Source: Gemmatimonadota bacterium
GTDB taxonomy: Bacteria; Gemmatimonadota; Gemmatimonadetes; Gemmatimonadales; GWC2-71-9
Direction of reading: 5' to 3'
DNA length: 5,875 nucleotides
Assembly (NCBI GenBank): GCA_025361465.1
Contig: JANYAG010000317.1
Location: forward strand, 1 to 5,875
Shown here: positions 1 to 5,784 of the stretch, piece after piece
Layout of the letters: the number at the start of each line of letters is the position of its first letter
Position numbering within the stretch: the first letter of the stretch is position 1
The notes under the pieces: model-generated
Database searches by the model: none
What the model was told of the DNA's origin: nothing
What the model saw: the letters and a program-made list of their open reading frames with translations, nothing else
Translations under genes and position numbers: made by a program

Positions 1-905
1 TCCATCTGCGCCATCGTGAGCAGCCGACCCGTGCTGCCCGGGTTGCCGACGACGAAGGTGAGCTCGCCGTCCTTCGCACCGTTGGCGCTCCACTTCAGGT
101 AATGCTCGGGCTTCAGCGGCTGGCCGTTCTCATAGACGCGCAGCAGCGTGAGGTCGAGATCGTAGCGCGGATAGGTGAAGTTGTCCGGGTCGCCGCCGAA
201 GAAGGACGTTCCTTCTTCCGGCGCCATCACCAGGCGGACATCCGAATACCGGCGGTACTTGTAGAGCGAGTACTTGCCGCCCTGGTAGAACGTCACCACC
301 TGGCAGATGATCCCCGGGGCATTCTGGCAGGCAGTCTGGATCTGTTCGATGGCCTTGTCGCGCTGCTCGACCTGCTTGGCGATCACCGTCGCCGTCATCG
401 CCGCGCGCACCTTTGCCGTCACATCGTCCATCGAGAGGAGCTGGTCGGCGTACGAACCGTTGCACTTCTTCTCCCCCGTCATGCCCGGGGAAACGAAGCC
501 CGCCTCCTGGTAGCTCGTATCGCTCGGCGAGGACGCGGTGATGCAGCCACGGGCACAGTGATGATTGGTCATCACCAAGCCCTGGTCGGACACGAACGAC
601 GCGGAGCATCCCGGAATCCTGACGCTCGAAAGCCGGACATGCTCAAGCCATTCCTTGCTCGGCTCGAAGCCATAGCGCCCCTTCCAGTACTCCAGCGGCG
701 GGGCATCGAAGGTCCACATCGTGCCGAACTCCTTGATCCATCCCCCCGGCCCGGTCTGCACCTTGGGTGCAGCGGCCACGGCGGCGGGGGCCGCCTTGAC
801 CACCGGCTTCTTCGCCACGGCCTGGGCGGAGAGTTGGGTGGTGGGGATCAGCAGTACGGCGAGAGCTGCAGCGAGAAGACGGAGATTACCAAGAGGGCGA
901 TACAT
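1..905 (-). CDS. S46 family dipeptidyl-peptidase (DPP7/DPP11-like), N-terminal part, C-terminus beyond window
   Basis: Partial gene: it starts at 905 and runs off the left edge after 301 complete codons. Family members are serine exopeptidases of roughly 700 residues that remove dipeptides from peptide N-termini in the periplasm or at the outer surface. Seen: a signal peptide (residues 1-28; basic start, hydrophobic LLAAALAVLLI, probable cleavage near LSAQA), an Ala/Pro/Lys-rich linker to about residue 50, then S46 landmarks: GTMWTFDAPP (61-70), YGF (78-80), HVRLSSVRIPGCSASF (89-104) and TNHHC (113-117), which carries the catalytic histidine. GGDPDNFTYPRYDLDLTLLR (237-256) contains the expected catalytic aspartate (probably D251). 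The catalytic serine and the specificity residue lie in the missing part, so DPP7 and DPP11 cannot be told apart. No good Shine-Dalgarno precedes the ATG, but it is the first Met and the signal peptide supports it. There is no functional link to the neighbouring aromatic genes; it probably marks the edge of that locus. Confidence 0.93.
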   Translation of the reverse strand, partial: MYRPLGNLRLLAAALAVLLIPTTQLSAQAVAKKPVVKAAPAAVAAAPKVQTGPGGWIKEFGTMWTFDAPPLEYWKGRYGFEPSKEWLEHVRLSSVRIPGCSASFVSDQGLVMTNHHCARGCITASSPSDTSYQEAGFVSPGMTGEKKCNGSYADQLLSMDDVTAKVRAAMTATVIAKQVEQRDKAIEQIQTACQNAPGIICQVVTFYQGGKYSLYKYRRYSDVRLVMAPEEGTSFFGGDPDNFTYPRYDLDLTLLRVYENGQPLKPEHYLKWSANGAKDGELTFVVGNPGSTGRLLTMAQM

Positions 906-962
906 AGGAGTAACAATCCCGGTTTGGAGGGTCGGGTATCCACTACACGGGCAGCCATGGAA

Positions 963-990
963 ACCTTACCCGCGTCCCATGGCGCGTCAA
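963..990 (-). promoter_or_regulatory. possible promoter of the S46 peptidase gene
   Basis: On the minus strand TTGACG (990-985, five of six matches to a sigma-70 type -35 box) is followed after 16 bp by TAAGGT (968-963), a poor -10 box with three matches. It would give a leader of about 50 nt. I see no rho-independent terminator in the 139-bp gap 906-1044, so read-through from the upstream fusion gene is an alternative. Weak evidence only. Confidence 0.22.
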
Positions 991-1044
991 TTGAGCGCGG
1001 CGATGACGTCCTGTAGGGCTTTCCCTCATCTCCTCCCGGGGTCC

Positions 1045-3072
1045 CTACCGGTGCACGAACTCCGCTTTCACCTTCGGCCCGTTCTTGAGGAAGTTCTGTA
1101 CACCGATCTGCATGTCCTCGAGTGCGCAGCCGGCACCGAACAGCTCTGATTCGAGCCCGAGTCCCTCGGCCAGCGGCTTCCGGCATCCTTCGAGGATCAC
1201 GCGGCACAGCAGGGCGTCCACCGCCCGGCTGCGATGCCCGAGATCCAACTCTGGCAGTGCGGCCGGCATGTCGAGCGGGCGCGGGTCGATACCCTTCAGG
1301 ACCACTTCACCCTTCGCCGCAGCGCGGGCAAGCTTGACGGCGGCCGCAACCAGGTCGCCATCAACCTCTTCATGGACCAGGCCGCATTCCACCGCGTCAC
1401 GTCCCGAGAGTGGTTGCCCGACGCGCAACATCGCCGCGGCCCGTTCAATGCCGACCAGTCGGGGAAGCCGCTGCGTGCCACCCGCCCCCGGGATGATGCC
1501 GAGGCTGGTCTCCGGCTGGGAGAAGGCAACCTTCAGTCCGCGTTTGGCGATGCGCGCCGTGCAGCAGAGCGCCAGCTCGCTCCCACCGCCGAAGGCCGAG
1601 CCGTTGAGCGCGCACACCACCGGCTTGCCCAGCGTCTCGAGCAGGTCGCCCGCGCGCTTCGACGCCGCTGAAGTCTTCGCCCCTTCCGCGGGTGAGGTGA
1701 TTGCCGCGAGGAAATTGACATCCGCCCCGGAGACGAACGACCGGGTGCCAAATCCGGTCAGGACCACGCCCGCGATCTTCGGGTCGGTCCGGAGCGCGAG
1801 CGCCTGTTCGTGGAGCTGCTGGAATACCGTCTCATCCAGCGCATTCAGCACCCGCGGGCGCCGAATCGTCAGTACGGCGACATCGCCGAAATCCTGCCTG
1901 AGCACATGCTCGATCCGGAACGGACGGCCCGTGGCCGCCTGGGCCTTCACGCATTTCGGCACCGTGAAACCGGGATGGGACGCAGCGTAGCGCTCGATCG
2001 CCGCCTGCGCCAACGGCAGGCCCAGCTGGTTCATGAACTCGAACGGCGCCCGCATGGCGAGGCCGGCCTCGACGGACACTTCGAGATCGGCGAGCGAGAT
2101 GATCCCGCTGTCGAGGATCTCTCCGACCAGCCCGAAGTAGGCGCCGCGCATCGCGTCGCTGATCACCCGCTCCCGTTCCGGCGTGAGTTCGATCTTCTCG
2201 TCGCGCTTGGGCACCTCCCATGGCTTGCCGCTGGTGACCGCGTCCTTCAACAGTTGGGGCGTGCGGAACCAGGGACCCAGCGCGGCGGTCATTTCATCGA
2301 GCGCGTGATGGGTGATCGGATTGCCCCCGGTCAGGTTCATCGCGGTGAACGGACCGACACCCATGCCGAGGCTCTTCCGGGTCGCGGCGTCGACTTCCTT
2401 GGTCGAGCCGAGTCCTTCTTCCACCGCCAGGATCGCCGCGAGCACCAGTCCCTCGAAGATCGGGTTGACGGCAAAGCCGTAGCGCCCCTCGACCCTTACC
2501 GGCAGCTTGCCGATCGCCTCGTACAACGTCGCCAGGCCGTTGATCAGGCCGGGATCAGTCTCGCGTCCCGAAACCAGTTCGACGACCACGTTGCGATCGG
2601 CCGGAAAGAAGTAGTGCGCCACCAGTGCGCGAGCCCGGATCGTGGCGTTGAGTTCGGTGAAGATGTCGTCGGGAGCGATATGGGAGGAATTGGAGGCGAG
2701 GATCGTCTCCGGTCCGGACAGCGCCGCCAGCTTGGTGAAGATCGCGCGCTTGATCGGGAGGTTCTCGGTCGCTGCCTCGATGATCAGCGACGCGCCGCGC
2801 AGTGTCTCGTAGTCGTCCGTGAAGTGAAGCAGTCCACCGATCGCCCCAGCCGCTTCGGCCGACATGGTCCCGCGCTCCTTGGCCTTGGCGAGCTTTTCAT
2901 CAATCCGGGCCCGCCCGCGCTCGAGGGCCGGGGCCGAGATGTCGACCACCGTCACCGGGACCTTCCAGGGGTGGAGCGCCTCGGCGAAATGGAGGGCGAT
3001 ATCGGGACCGATTTGCCCCGATCCCACGATGCCGATCCGGTCAATGGTGATCTCTGCCAGGCGGTAGCTCAT
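1045..3072 (-). CDS. Bifunctional 3-hydroxyacyl-CoA dehydrogenase / enoyl-CoA hydratase (HAD-ECH fusion, 675 aa)
   Basis: Cytoplasmic beta-oxidation enzyme expected to hydrate a 2-enoyl-CoA and oxidise the 3-hydroxyacyl-CoA with NAD+. Seen, N to C: Rossmann motif GSGQIG (17-22) with Asp44 after the second strand, as in NAD-binding forms; SNSS (127-130), His153 in HYFFP, Glu165 and Asn203, matching the Ser, His, Glu and Asn of 3-hydroxyacyl-CoA dehydrogenases; HAD C-terminal helical regions about 198-375; then a crotonase domain about 388-675 with SGAD (448-451, oxyanion hole), GGGSEL (495-500, Glu499) and QPETSLG (519-525, Glu521), so both hydratase glutamates are present. The order HAD then ECH is that of FadN-like and archaeal fusions, the reverse of FadB. 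The start at 3072 is chosen because GAGGA lies 7 nt upstream; the frame stays open 79 codons further but that stretch is low-complexity and spans the operator. Divergent from bcrC, it may oxidise the C7 dicarboxylyl-CoA formed after ring cleavage. The exact substrate is inferred, not shown. Confidence 0.93.
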   Translation of the reverse strand: MSYRLAEITIDRIGIVGSGQIGPDIALHFAEALHPWKVPVTVVDISAPALERGRARIDEKLAKAKERGTMSAEAAGAIGGLLHFTDDYETLRGASLIIEAATENLPIKRAIFTKLAALSGPETILASNSSHIAPDDIFTELNATIRARALVAHYFFPADRNVVVELVSGRETDPGLINGLATLYEAIGKLPVRVEGRYGFAVNPIFEGLVLAAILAVEEGLGSTKEVDAATRKSLGMGVGPFTAMNLTGGNPITHHALDEMTAALGPWFRTPQLLKDAVTSGKPWEVPKRDEKIELTPERERVISDAMRGAYFGLVGEILDSGIISLADLEVSVEAGLAMRAPFEFMNQLGLPLAQAAIERYAASHPGFTVPKCVKAQAATGRPFRIEHVLRQDFGDVAVLTIRRPRVLNALDETVFQQLHEQALALRTDPKIAGVVLTGFGTRSFVSGADVNFLAAITSPAEGAKTSAASKRAGDLLETLGKPVVCALNGSAFGGGSELALCCTARIAKRGLKVAFSQPETSLGIIPGAGGTQRLPRLVGIERAAAMLRVGQPLSGRDAVECGLVHEEVDGDLVAAAVKLARAAAKGEVVLKGIDPRPLDMPAALPELDLGHRSRAVDALLCRVILEGCRKPLAEGLGLESELFGAGCALEDMQIGVQNFLKNGPKVKAEFVHR

Positions 3073-3079
3073 GTCGGTT

Positions 3080-3084
3080 TCCTC
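3080..3084 (-). promoter_or_regulatory. Shine-Dalgarno site fixing the HAD-ECH start
   Basis: GAGGA on the minus strand, 7 nt before the ATG at 3072. It decides between this start and an open extension of 79 codons reaching to 3309, which would overlap the divergent bcrC gene and has no family similarity. Confidence 0.8.
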
Positions 3085-3103
3085 AAGTCGGCGGCGCGGA
3101 TTT

Positions 3104-3117
3104 CCCCTTGACAGGGG
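3104..3117. repeat. small inverted repeat around a TTGACA box
   Basis: CCCCT-TGAC-AGGGG is a perfect 5-bp inverted repeat with a 4-nt loop. It encloses the TTGACA hexamer (3108-3113) proposed as the bcrC -35 box and would form a short hairpin in the leader of the divergent fusion gene. It may be chance in GC-rich DNA. Confidence 0.35.
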
Positions 3118-3137
3118 CGCCGGGTCAGGGTGATGAT
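3108..3137 (+). promoter_or_regulatory. putative bcrCBA promoter
   Basis: A perfect sigma-70 type -35 hexamer TTGACA (3108-3113) is followed after 18 bp by GATGAT (3132-3137), four of six matches to TATAAT. Transcription would start around 3144, at the left edge of the 14-bp palindrome, a usual place for a repressor site, leaving a leader of about 115 nt. An alternative -10 TATAAC (3140-3145) matches better but is 26 bp from TTGACA. The promoter choice is inference. Confidence 0.4.
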
Positions 3138-3166
3138 AGTATAACGAACGATCGTTCGAAAAAAAA
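3138..3166 (-). promoter_or_regulatory. putative HAD-ECH promoter
   Basis: On the minus strand TATACT (3143-3138) matches five of six bases of TATAAT. The matching -35 position (3161-3166) is only a T-run, so the -35 is weak and the promoter might need an activator. The spacer holds the palindrome 3145-3158, so a bound regulator would cover this promoter. The leader to the ATG at 3072 would be about 60 nt. Confidence 0.4.
3145..3158. promoter_or_regulatory. 14-bp perfect palindrome, probable TetR-family operator shared by both divergent units
   Basis: CGAACGATCGTTCG reads identically on both strands. It fits the AACG-NN-CGTT type of site used by several TetR-family acyl-CoA-responsive repressors; from memory, the phenylacetyl-CoA-responsive PaaR site of Thermus is CNAACGNNCGTTNG, which this sequence matches at every fixed position. 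It sits between the divergent fusion gene and bcrC, inside the proposed minus promoter and at the proposed plus transcription start. No regulator gene is in the window, so the protein that binds it is unknown. Confidence 0.65.
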
Positions 3167-3200
3167 CGGGTTCGAGGCGCTCGGAATGGCCCTCGGACCG

Positions 3201-3229
3201 GCGGTGGACGGAGGCCCCCAGGCCACCGC
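3201..3229 (+). other. possible hairpin in the bcrC leader
   Basis: GCGGTGG (3201-3207) and CCACCGC (3223-3229) form a perfect 7-bp GC-rich stem with a 15-nt loop, ending 30 nt before the bcrC start and upstream of its ribosome binding site. No U-run follows, so it is not a terminator. It may be a chance stem in GC-rich sequence. Confidence 0.3.
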
Positions 3230-3259
3230 AGCAGGGCCACGGGAGCCGGGGAGACCAGC

Positions 3260-4459
3260 ATGCCCGGACCAGCAAAAGGTACACGCCAGCCGCCGTCGCG
3301 CGCGGCCATCGTCGAGCAGGTGCGGGAACTCTACGACGACCTCGACTTCAGCTCGGTCCGCCGCTGGCTGGCGGAGCACCCGACTTGGAAGGCGGCGGGC
3401 TACCTCCCGGTCTACGCCCCCCGCGAGTTGCTGCACGCCTGCGGCTTCCTCCCCATCGGGATCCATGGCGCTGGCGACCGGCTCGAGATCATTCGAGGTG
3501 ACGCCTTCTACCAGTCGTATATATGTCACCTGCCGCGCTCGGTCATCGAAATGGCCCAGTCCGGCCGGCTGGACATGCTCTCGGCGGTGCTCTTCCCCTC
3601 CACCTGCGACGTCATCCGCAACCTCTCCGGCATCTGGAAGCTGCTCTATCCGGCGGTGTACGTCAGGTATGTAGACGTCCCGCAAGGTGCCAAGTCAGAA
3701 GAGGCTATTTCCTTCTGGGAGAACGAGTTACAGCGACTGGTTGACGACCTCGGAGCGCTTTCGGGGCGGCGACCCACCGAAGCCGACCTGCGAGCCTCCG
3801 TCGATCTCTACAACCGGGTCCGCGCCATGATCCGGCGACTCTACCAGCTACGGCAGGAGCGGCCCTGGGACCTGCCGACCGAGGAGCTGTACCTCCTGCT
3901 CCGGGCCGGCGAGATGGTTCCGCCCGAGGACTTCCTCACCCTGGCCGAGGACTACCTCGGGGCGGTGGCGGCCGATCCTCGCCGCCAGCGGGACAACAGC
4001 CGGGTCGTCATTGCCGGGGCATTCTGCGAACAGCCGCCGCTGGGGCTGATCAAGAGCATCGAGCGGACCGGCTGCTACATCGTCGATGACGACTTCCTGC
4101 TCGGCAACCGCTTCCTCACGCACGACGTCTCGCTCGAGGGAAATCCGATTCGCACCTTGGCAGAGGCCTTCGTCCAGAACGATCTCTGCTCGTCGGTCCT
4201 CTACGAGATCAAGCCGACCGGCAAGAAGGAAACGATGCGCGACCGCGCCGCGGCATGCCGCGCCGACGGGATCATCTTCGCCACCGCCTCCTTCTGTGAT
4301 CCGGCCCTGCTCGACCAGCCGATGCTACGGGCGGGTGCCGAAGAAGCGGGGATTCCCTGCATCGCCTTCAAATATGCGGAGAACACCGGCCAGTTCCAGC
4401 AGTTTCGCGAGCAGGCGGGGACGTTTTCCGACTCGATCAAGCTATGGGGGGCCAGCTGA
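3260..4459 (+). CDS. bcrC: Benzoyl-CoA reductase, subunit C (class I, ATP-dependent)
   Basis: One of the two subunits that form the catalytic module of class I benzoyl-CoA reductase, a cytoplasmic enzyme that reduces benzoyl-CoA to cyclohexa-1,5-diene-1-carboxyl-CoA using ferredoxin electrons and ATP. The 399-residue length fits BcrC/BadD. It belongs to the 2-hydroxyacyl-CoA dehydratase D-component fold family. Seen: GYLPVYAPRELLHACG (47-62), RGDAFYQSYIC (79-89), FPSTCDVIRNLSG (112-124), GAFCEQPPLG (253-262), FCDP (345-348) and the C-terminal YAENTGQFQQFREQAGTF (372-389). Cys89, Cys116, Cys256 and Cys346 are the candidate ligands; three are expected to hold a [4Fe-4S] cluster. The start ATG has GGGGAG 6 nt upstream. 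The stop overlaps the bcrB start by one base (TGATG), implying translational coupling. A 2-hydroxyacyl-CoA dehydratase subunit is the main alternative, but the tail motif and the gene set favour the reductase. A 4-substituted or methyl-benzoyl-CoA substrate cannot be excluded. Confidence 0.93.
   Translation: MPGPAKGTRQPPSRAAIVEQVRELYDDLDFSSVRRWLAEHPTWKAAGYLPVYAPRELLHACGFLPIGIHGAGDRLEIIRGDAFYQSYICHLPRSVIEMAQSGRLDMLSAVLFPSTCDVIRNLSGIWKLLYPAVYVRYVDVPQGAKSEEAISFWENELQRLVDDLGALSGRRPTEADLRASVDLYNRVRAMIRRLYQLRQERPWDLPTEELYLLLRAGEMVPPEDFLTLAEDYLGAVAADPRRQRDNSRVVIAGAFCEQPPLGLIKSIERTGCYIVDDDFLLGNRFLTHDVSLEGNPIRTLAEAFVQNDLCSSVLYEIKPTGKKETMRDRAAACRADGIIFATASFCDPALLDQPMLRAGAEEAGIPCIAFKYAENTGQFQQFREQAGTFSDSIKLWGAS
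4446..4451 (+). promoter_or_regulatory. Shine-Dalgarno-like G-run fixing the bcrB start
   Basis: Six G residues lie 7 nt before the ATG at 4459, inside the end of bcrC. The other in-frame ATG at 4444 has no purine-rich site upstream and would add only five residues, so 4459 is preferred. Confidence 0.65.
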
Positions 4460-5784
4460 TGGCCACTGTCCAGAAAGACCGTTCGATGCAGCTCCAGAAG
4501 GACATGATCGCGGAGCACTTCGAGCTGCTGGCGCACGCCGAGGAGAACCACACGCCCGTGGTGTACACCTTCGTGCCCGGCAACCTCACGGAACTGATCC
4601 GTTCCTTCGGCGCGCTGCCGGTGCTGCCGGAGATCAACGCGCTGCAATCAGGCATGCGCAAGCAATCGGCCGACTACATCGCCGAGGCGGAGCGAATCGG
4701 TCACTCCGAGGACGTCTGCACCTATGTGAAATGCGACATCGGGATGATGCGCACCGGCAACATCGGGCCCGCAGGCACCAAGCTCCCGAAGCCCGACCTG
4801 CTGCTGCTCTCCTATACCGGCTGCTACACCTTCATGAAGTGGTTCGAGCTGCTGCGCGAGGAGTATCAGTGCCCCGCGGTGATGTTCCACGTGCCCTATC
4901 AGGGGGACGGGGAAATGGAGCCGGCGCATCGCGAATACATGATCAAGCAGCTGAAGGAGCAGGTGATTCCGGCGCTCGAAAAGGCCACCGGTCGCGCCTA
5001 TGACGAAGAAAAGCTGCGCTATCACCTGGAGCTCTCCGCCAAGGTCGAGGACGACCTCGTCGCCGTGCTGCAGGCCGGCAAGCTCGTGCCCAGCCCGATC
5101 GAGGGTTACTTCGGAACGGTGTATTACGTCGGCCCGATCTTCAGCGCCTTCCGTGGCACCGAGGGCGGCGTTGAGTACTATCGCGCGCTGCGCGAGGAAA
5201 TCGAGGAACGGGCGGCACTCGGCCTCGGACCGGTGACGCCCGACGGCCCGCTCAACGACCAGAAGTACCGGCTCGTGGTGGAAGGCCCGCCAAACTGGAC
5301 CTCGTTCCGCGACTTCTGGAAGATCTTCTACGACGAGGGCGCGGTCGCGGTGGCGTCGACCTACACCAAGGTCGGCGGGCTGTACGATCAGGGCTTCCGC
5401 CACGATCCCTCGCGCCCGCTCGAGACCCTGGCCGACTACTGCCTGGGTTGCTACACCAACCTCAGCCTGCCGTCGCGGATCGACCTCATCGCCAAGTACA
5501 TCCGCGAGTACGCCGCCGACGGCTTCGTCATCCACAGCGTCAAGAGCTGCAACTCGTTCTCGGCCGGGCAGCTGCACATGCTGCGCGAGCTGGAGCGGAT
5601 CTCGGGGGTGCCGGGCTGCTTCCTGGAGTCTGACCTGGTCGACTCGCGCTACTACGGCCAGGCCAACCTCAAGAACCGCGTCGAGTCGTACCTGCAGATG
5701 CTGGACTCGCGCATGCGCGGCGAGCGCAACGTGCCCACGCCACCGAGCAAGCCGGACCGCGTCGCCTTGAAGGTGGCGCCATGA
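4459..5784 (+). CDS. bcrB: Benzoyl-CoA reductase, subunit B (class I, ATP-dependent)
   Basis: Partner of BcrC in the benzoyl-CoA reducing module; the BcrBC pair holds the substrate and [4Fe-4S] clusters that receive electrons from the ATP-hydrolysing BcrAD module. With the start at 4459 it has 441 residues, as expected for BcrB/BadE. Seen: VYTFVPGNLTELIRSFGALP (35-54), a Cys-containing segment DVCTYVKCDIG (85-95), LSYTGCYTFMKWFE (117-130), a helical middle part (about 160-260), VEGPPNW (274-280), DYCLGCYTNLSLPSRID (326-342) and HSVKSCNSFSAGQ (359-371). Cys87 (or Cys92), Cys122 and Cys364 are the likely cluster ligands; Cys328 and Cys331 are also notable. Its TGA overlaps the next ATG (ATGA), so it is coupled to the following ATPase gene. 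It resembles 2-hydroxyacyl-CoA dehydratase subunits in fold, but the pairing with BcrC and a BcrA-type ATPase supports the reductase. The ligand assignment is by analogy. Confidence 0.92.
   Translation: MATVQKDRSMQLQKDMIAEHFELLAHAEENHTPVVYTFVPGNLTELIRSFGALPVLPEINALQSGMRKQSADYIAEAERIGHSEDVCTYVKCDIGMMRTGNIGPAGTKLPKPDLLLLSYTGCYTFMKWFELLREEYQCPAVMFHVPYQGDGEMEPAHREYMIKQLKEQVIPALEKATGRAYDEEKLRYHLELSAKVEDDLVAVLQAGKLVPSPIEGYFGTVYYVGPIFSAFRGTEGGVEYYRALREEIEERAALGLGPVTPDGPLNDQKYRLVVEGPPNWTSFRDFWKIFYDEGAVAVASTYTKVGGLYDQGFRHDPSRPLETLADYCLGCYTNLSLPSRIDLIAKYIREYAADGFVIHSVKSCNSFSAGQLHMLRELERISGVPGCFLESDLVDSRYYGQANLKNRVESYLQMLDSRMRGERNVPTPPSKPDRVALKVAP

Noticed and set aside
956..982. Two CCATGG hexamers and other small palindromes in the gap before the peptidase gene
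   Set aside because: They are six bases long, not part of a longer repeat, and do not form a terminator with a U-run; chance is enough to explain them.
102..1016. 304-codon open frame on the plus strand opposite the peptidase gene
   Set aside because: The minus strand here encodes a signal peptide and several S46 signature motifs in one continuous frame; the plus frame shows none.
1810..3111. 433-codon open frame on the plus strand opposite the fusion gene
   Set aside because: It is antisense to well-conserved dehydrogenase and hydratase motifs; its protein is rich in Arg, His, Gly and Asp without recognisable domains, the usual shadow of GC-rich coding DNA.
3073..3309. N-terminal extension of the fusion gene by 79 codons
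   Set aside because: It would overlap bcrC and read through the promoter and operator region; the ATG at 3072 has a good GAGGA site and is followed directly by the Rossmann strand.
4444..4458. Upstream bcrB start adding five residues
   Set aside because: There is no ribosome binding site before 4444, whereas the ATG at 4459 has a G-run 7 nt upstream and the TGATG overlap typical of coupled genes.
4648..5577. 309-codon open frame on the minus strand opposite bcrB
   Set aside because: It mirrors bcrB codons, has no recognisable motif, and bcrB on the other strand has clear family signatures.
3260..5784. Reading bcrC and bcrB as a 2-hydroxyacyl-CoA dehydratase pair
   Set aside because: The folds are related, but the AENTGQF and REQAGTF tail motif of subunit C, the lengths of 399 and 441 residues, and the C-B-A order fit benzoyl-CoA reductase better. 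A tree would settle it.
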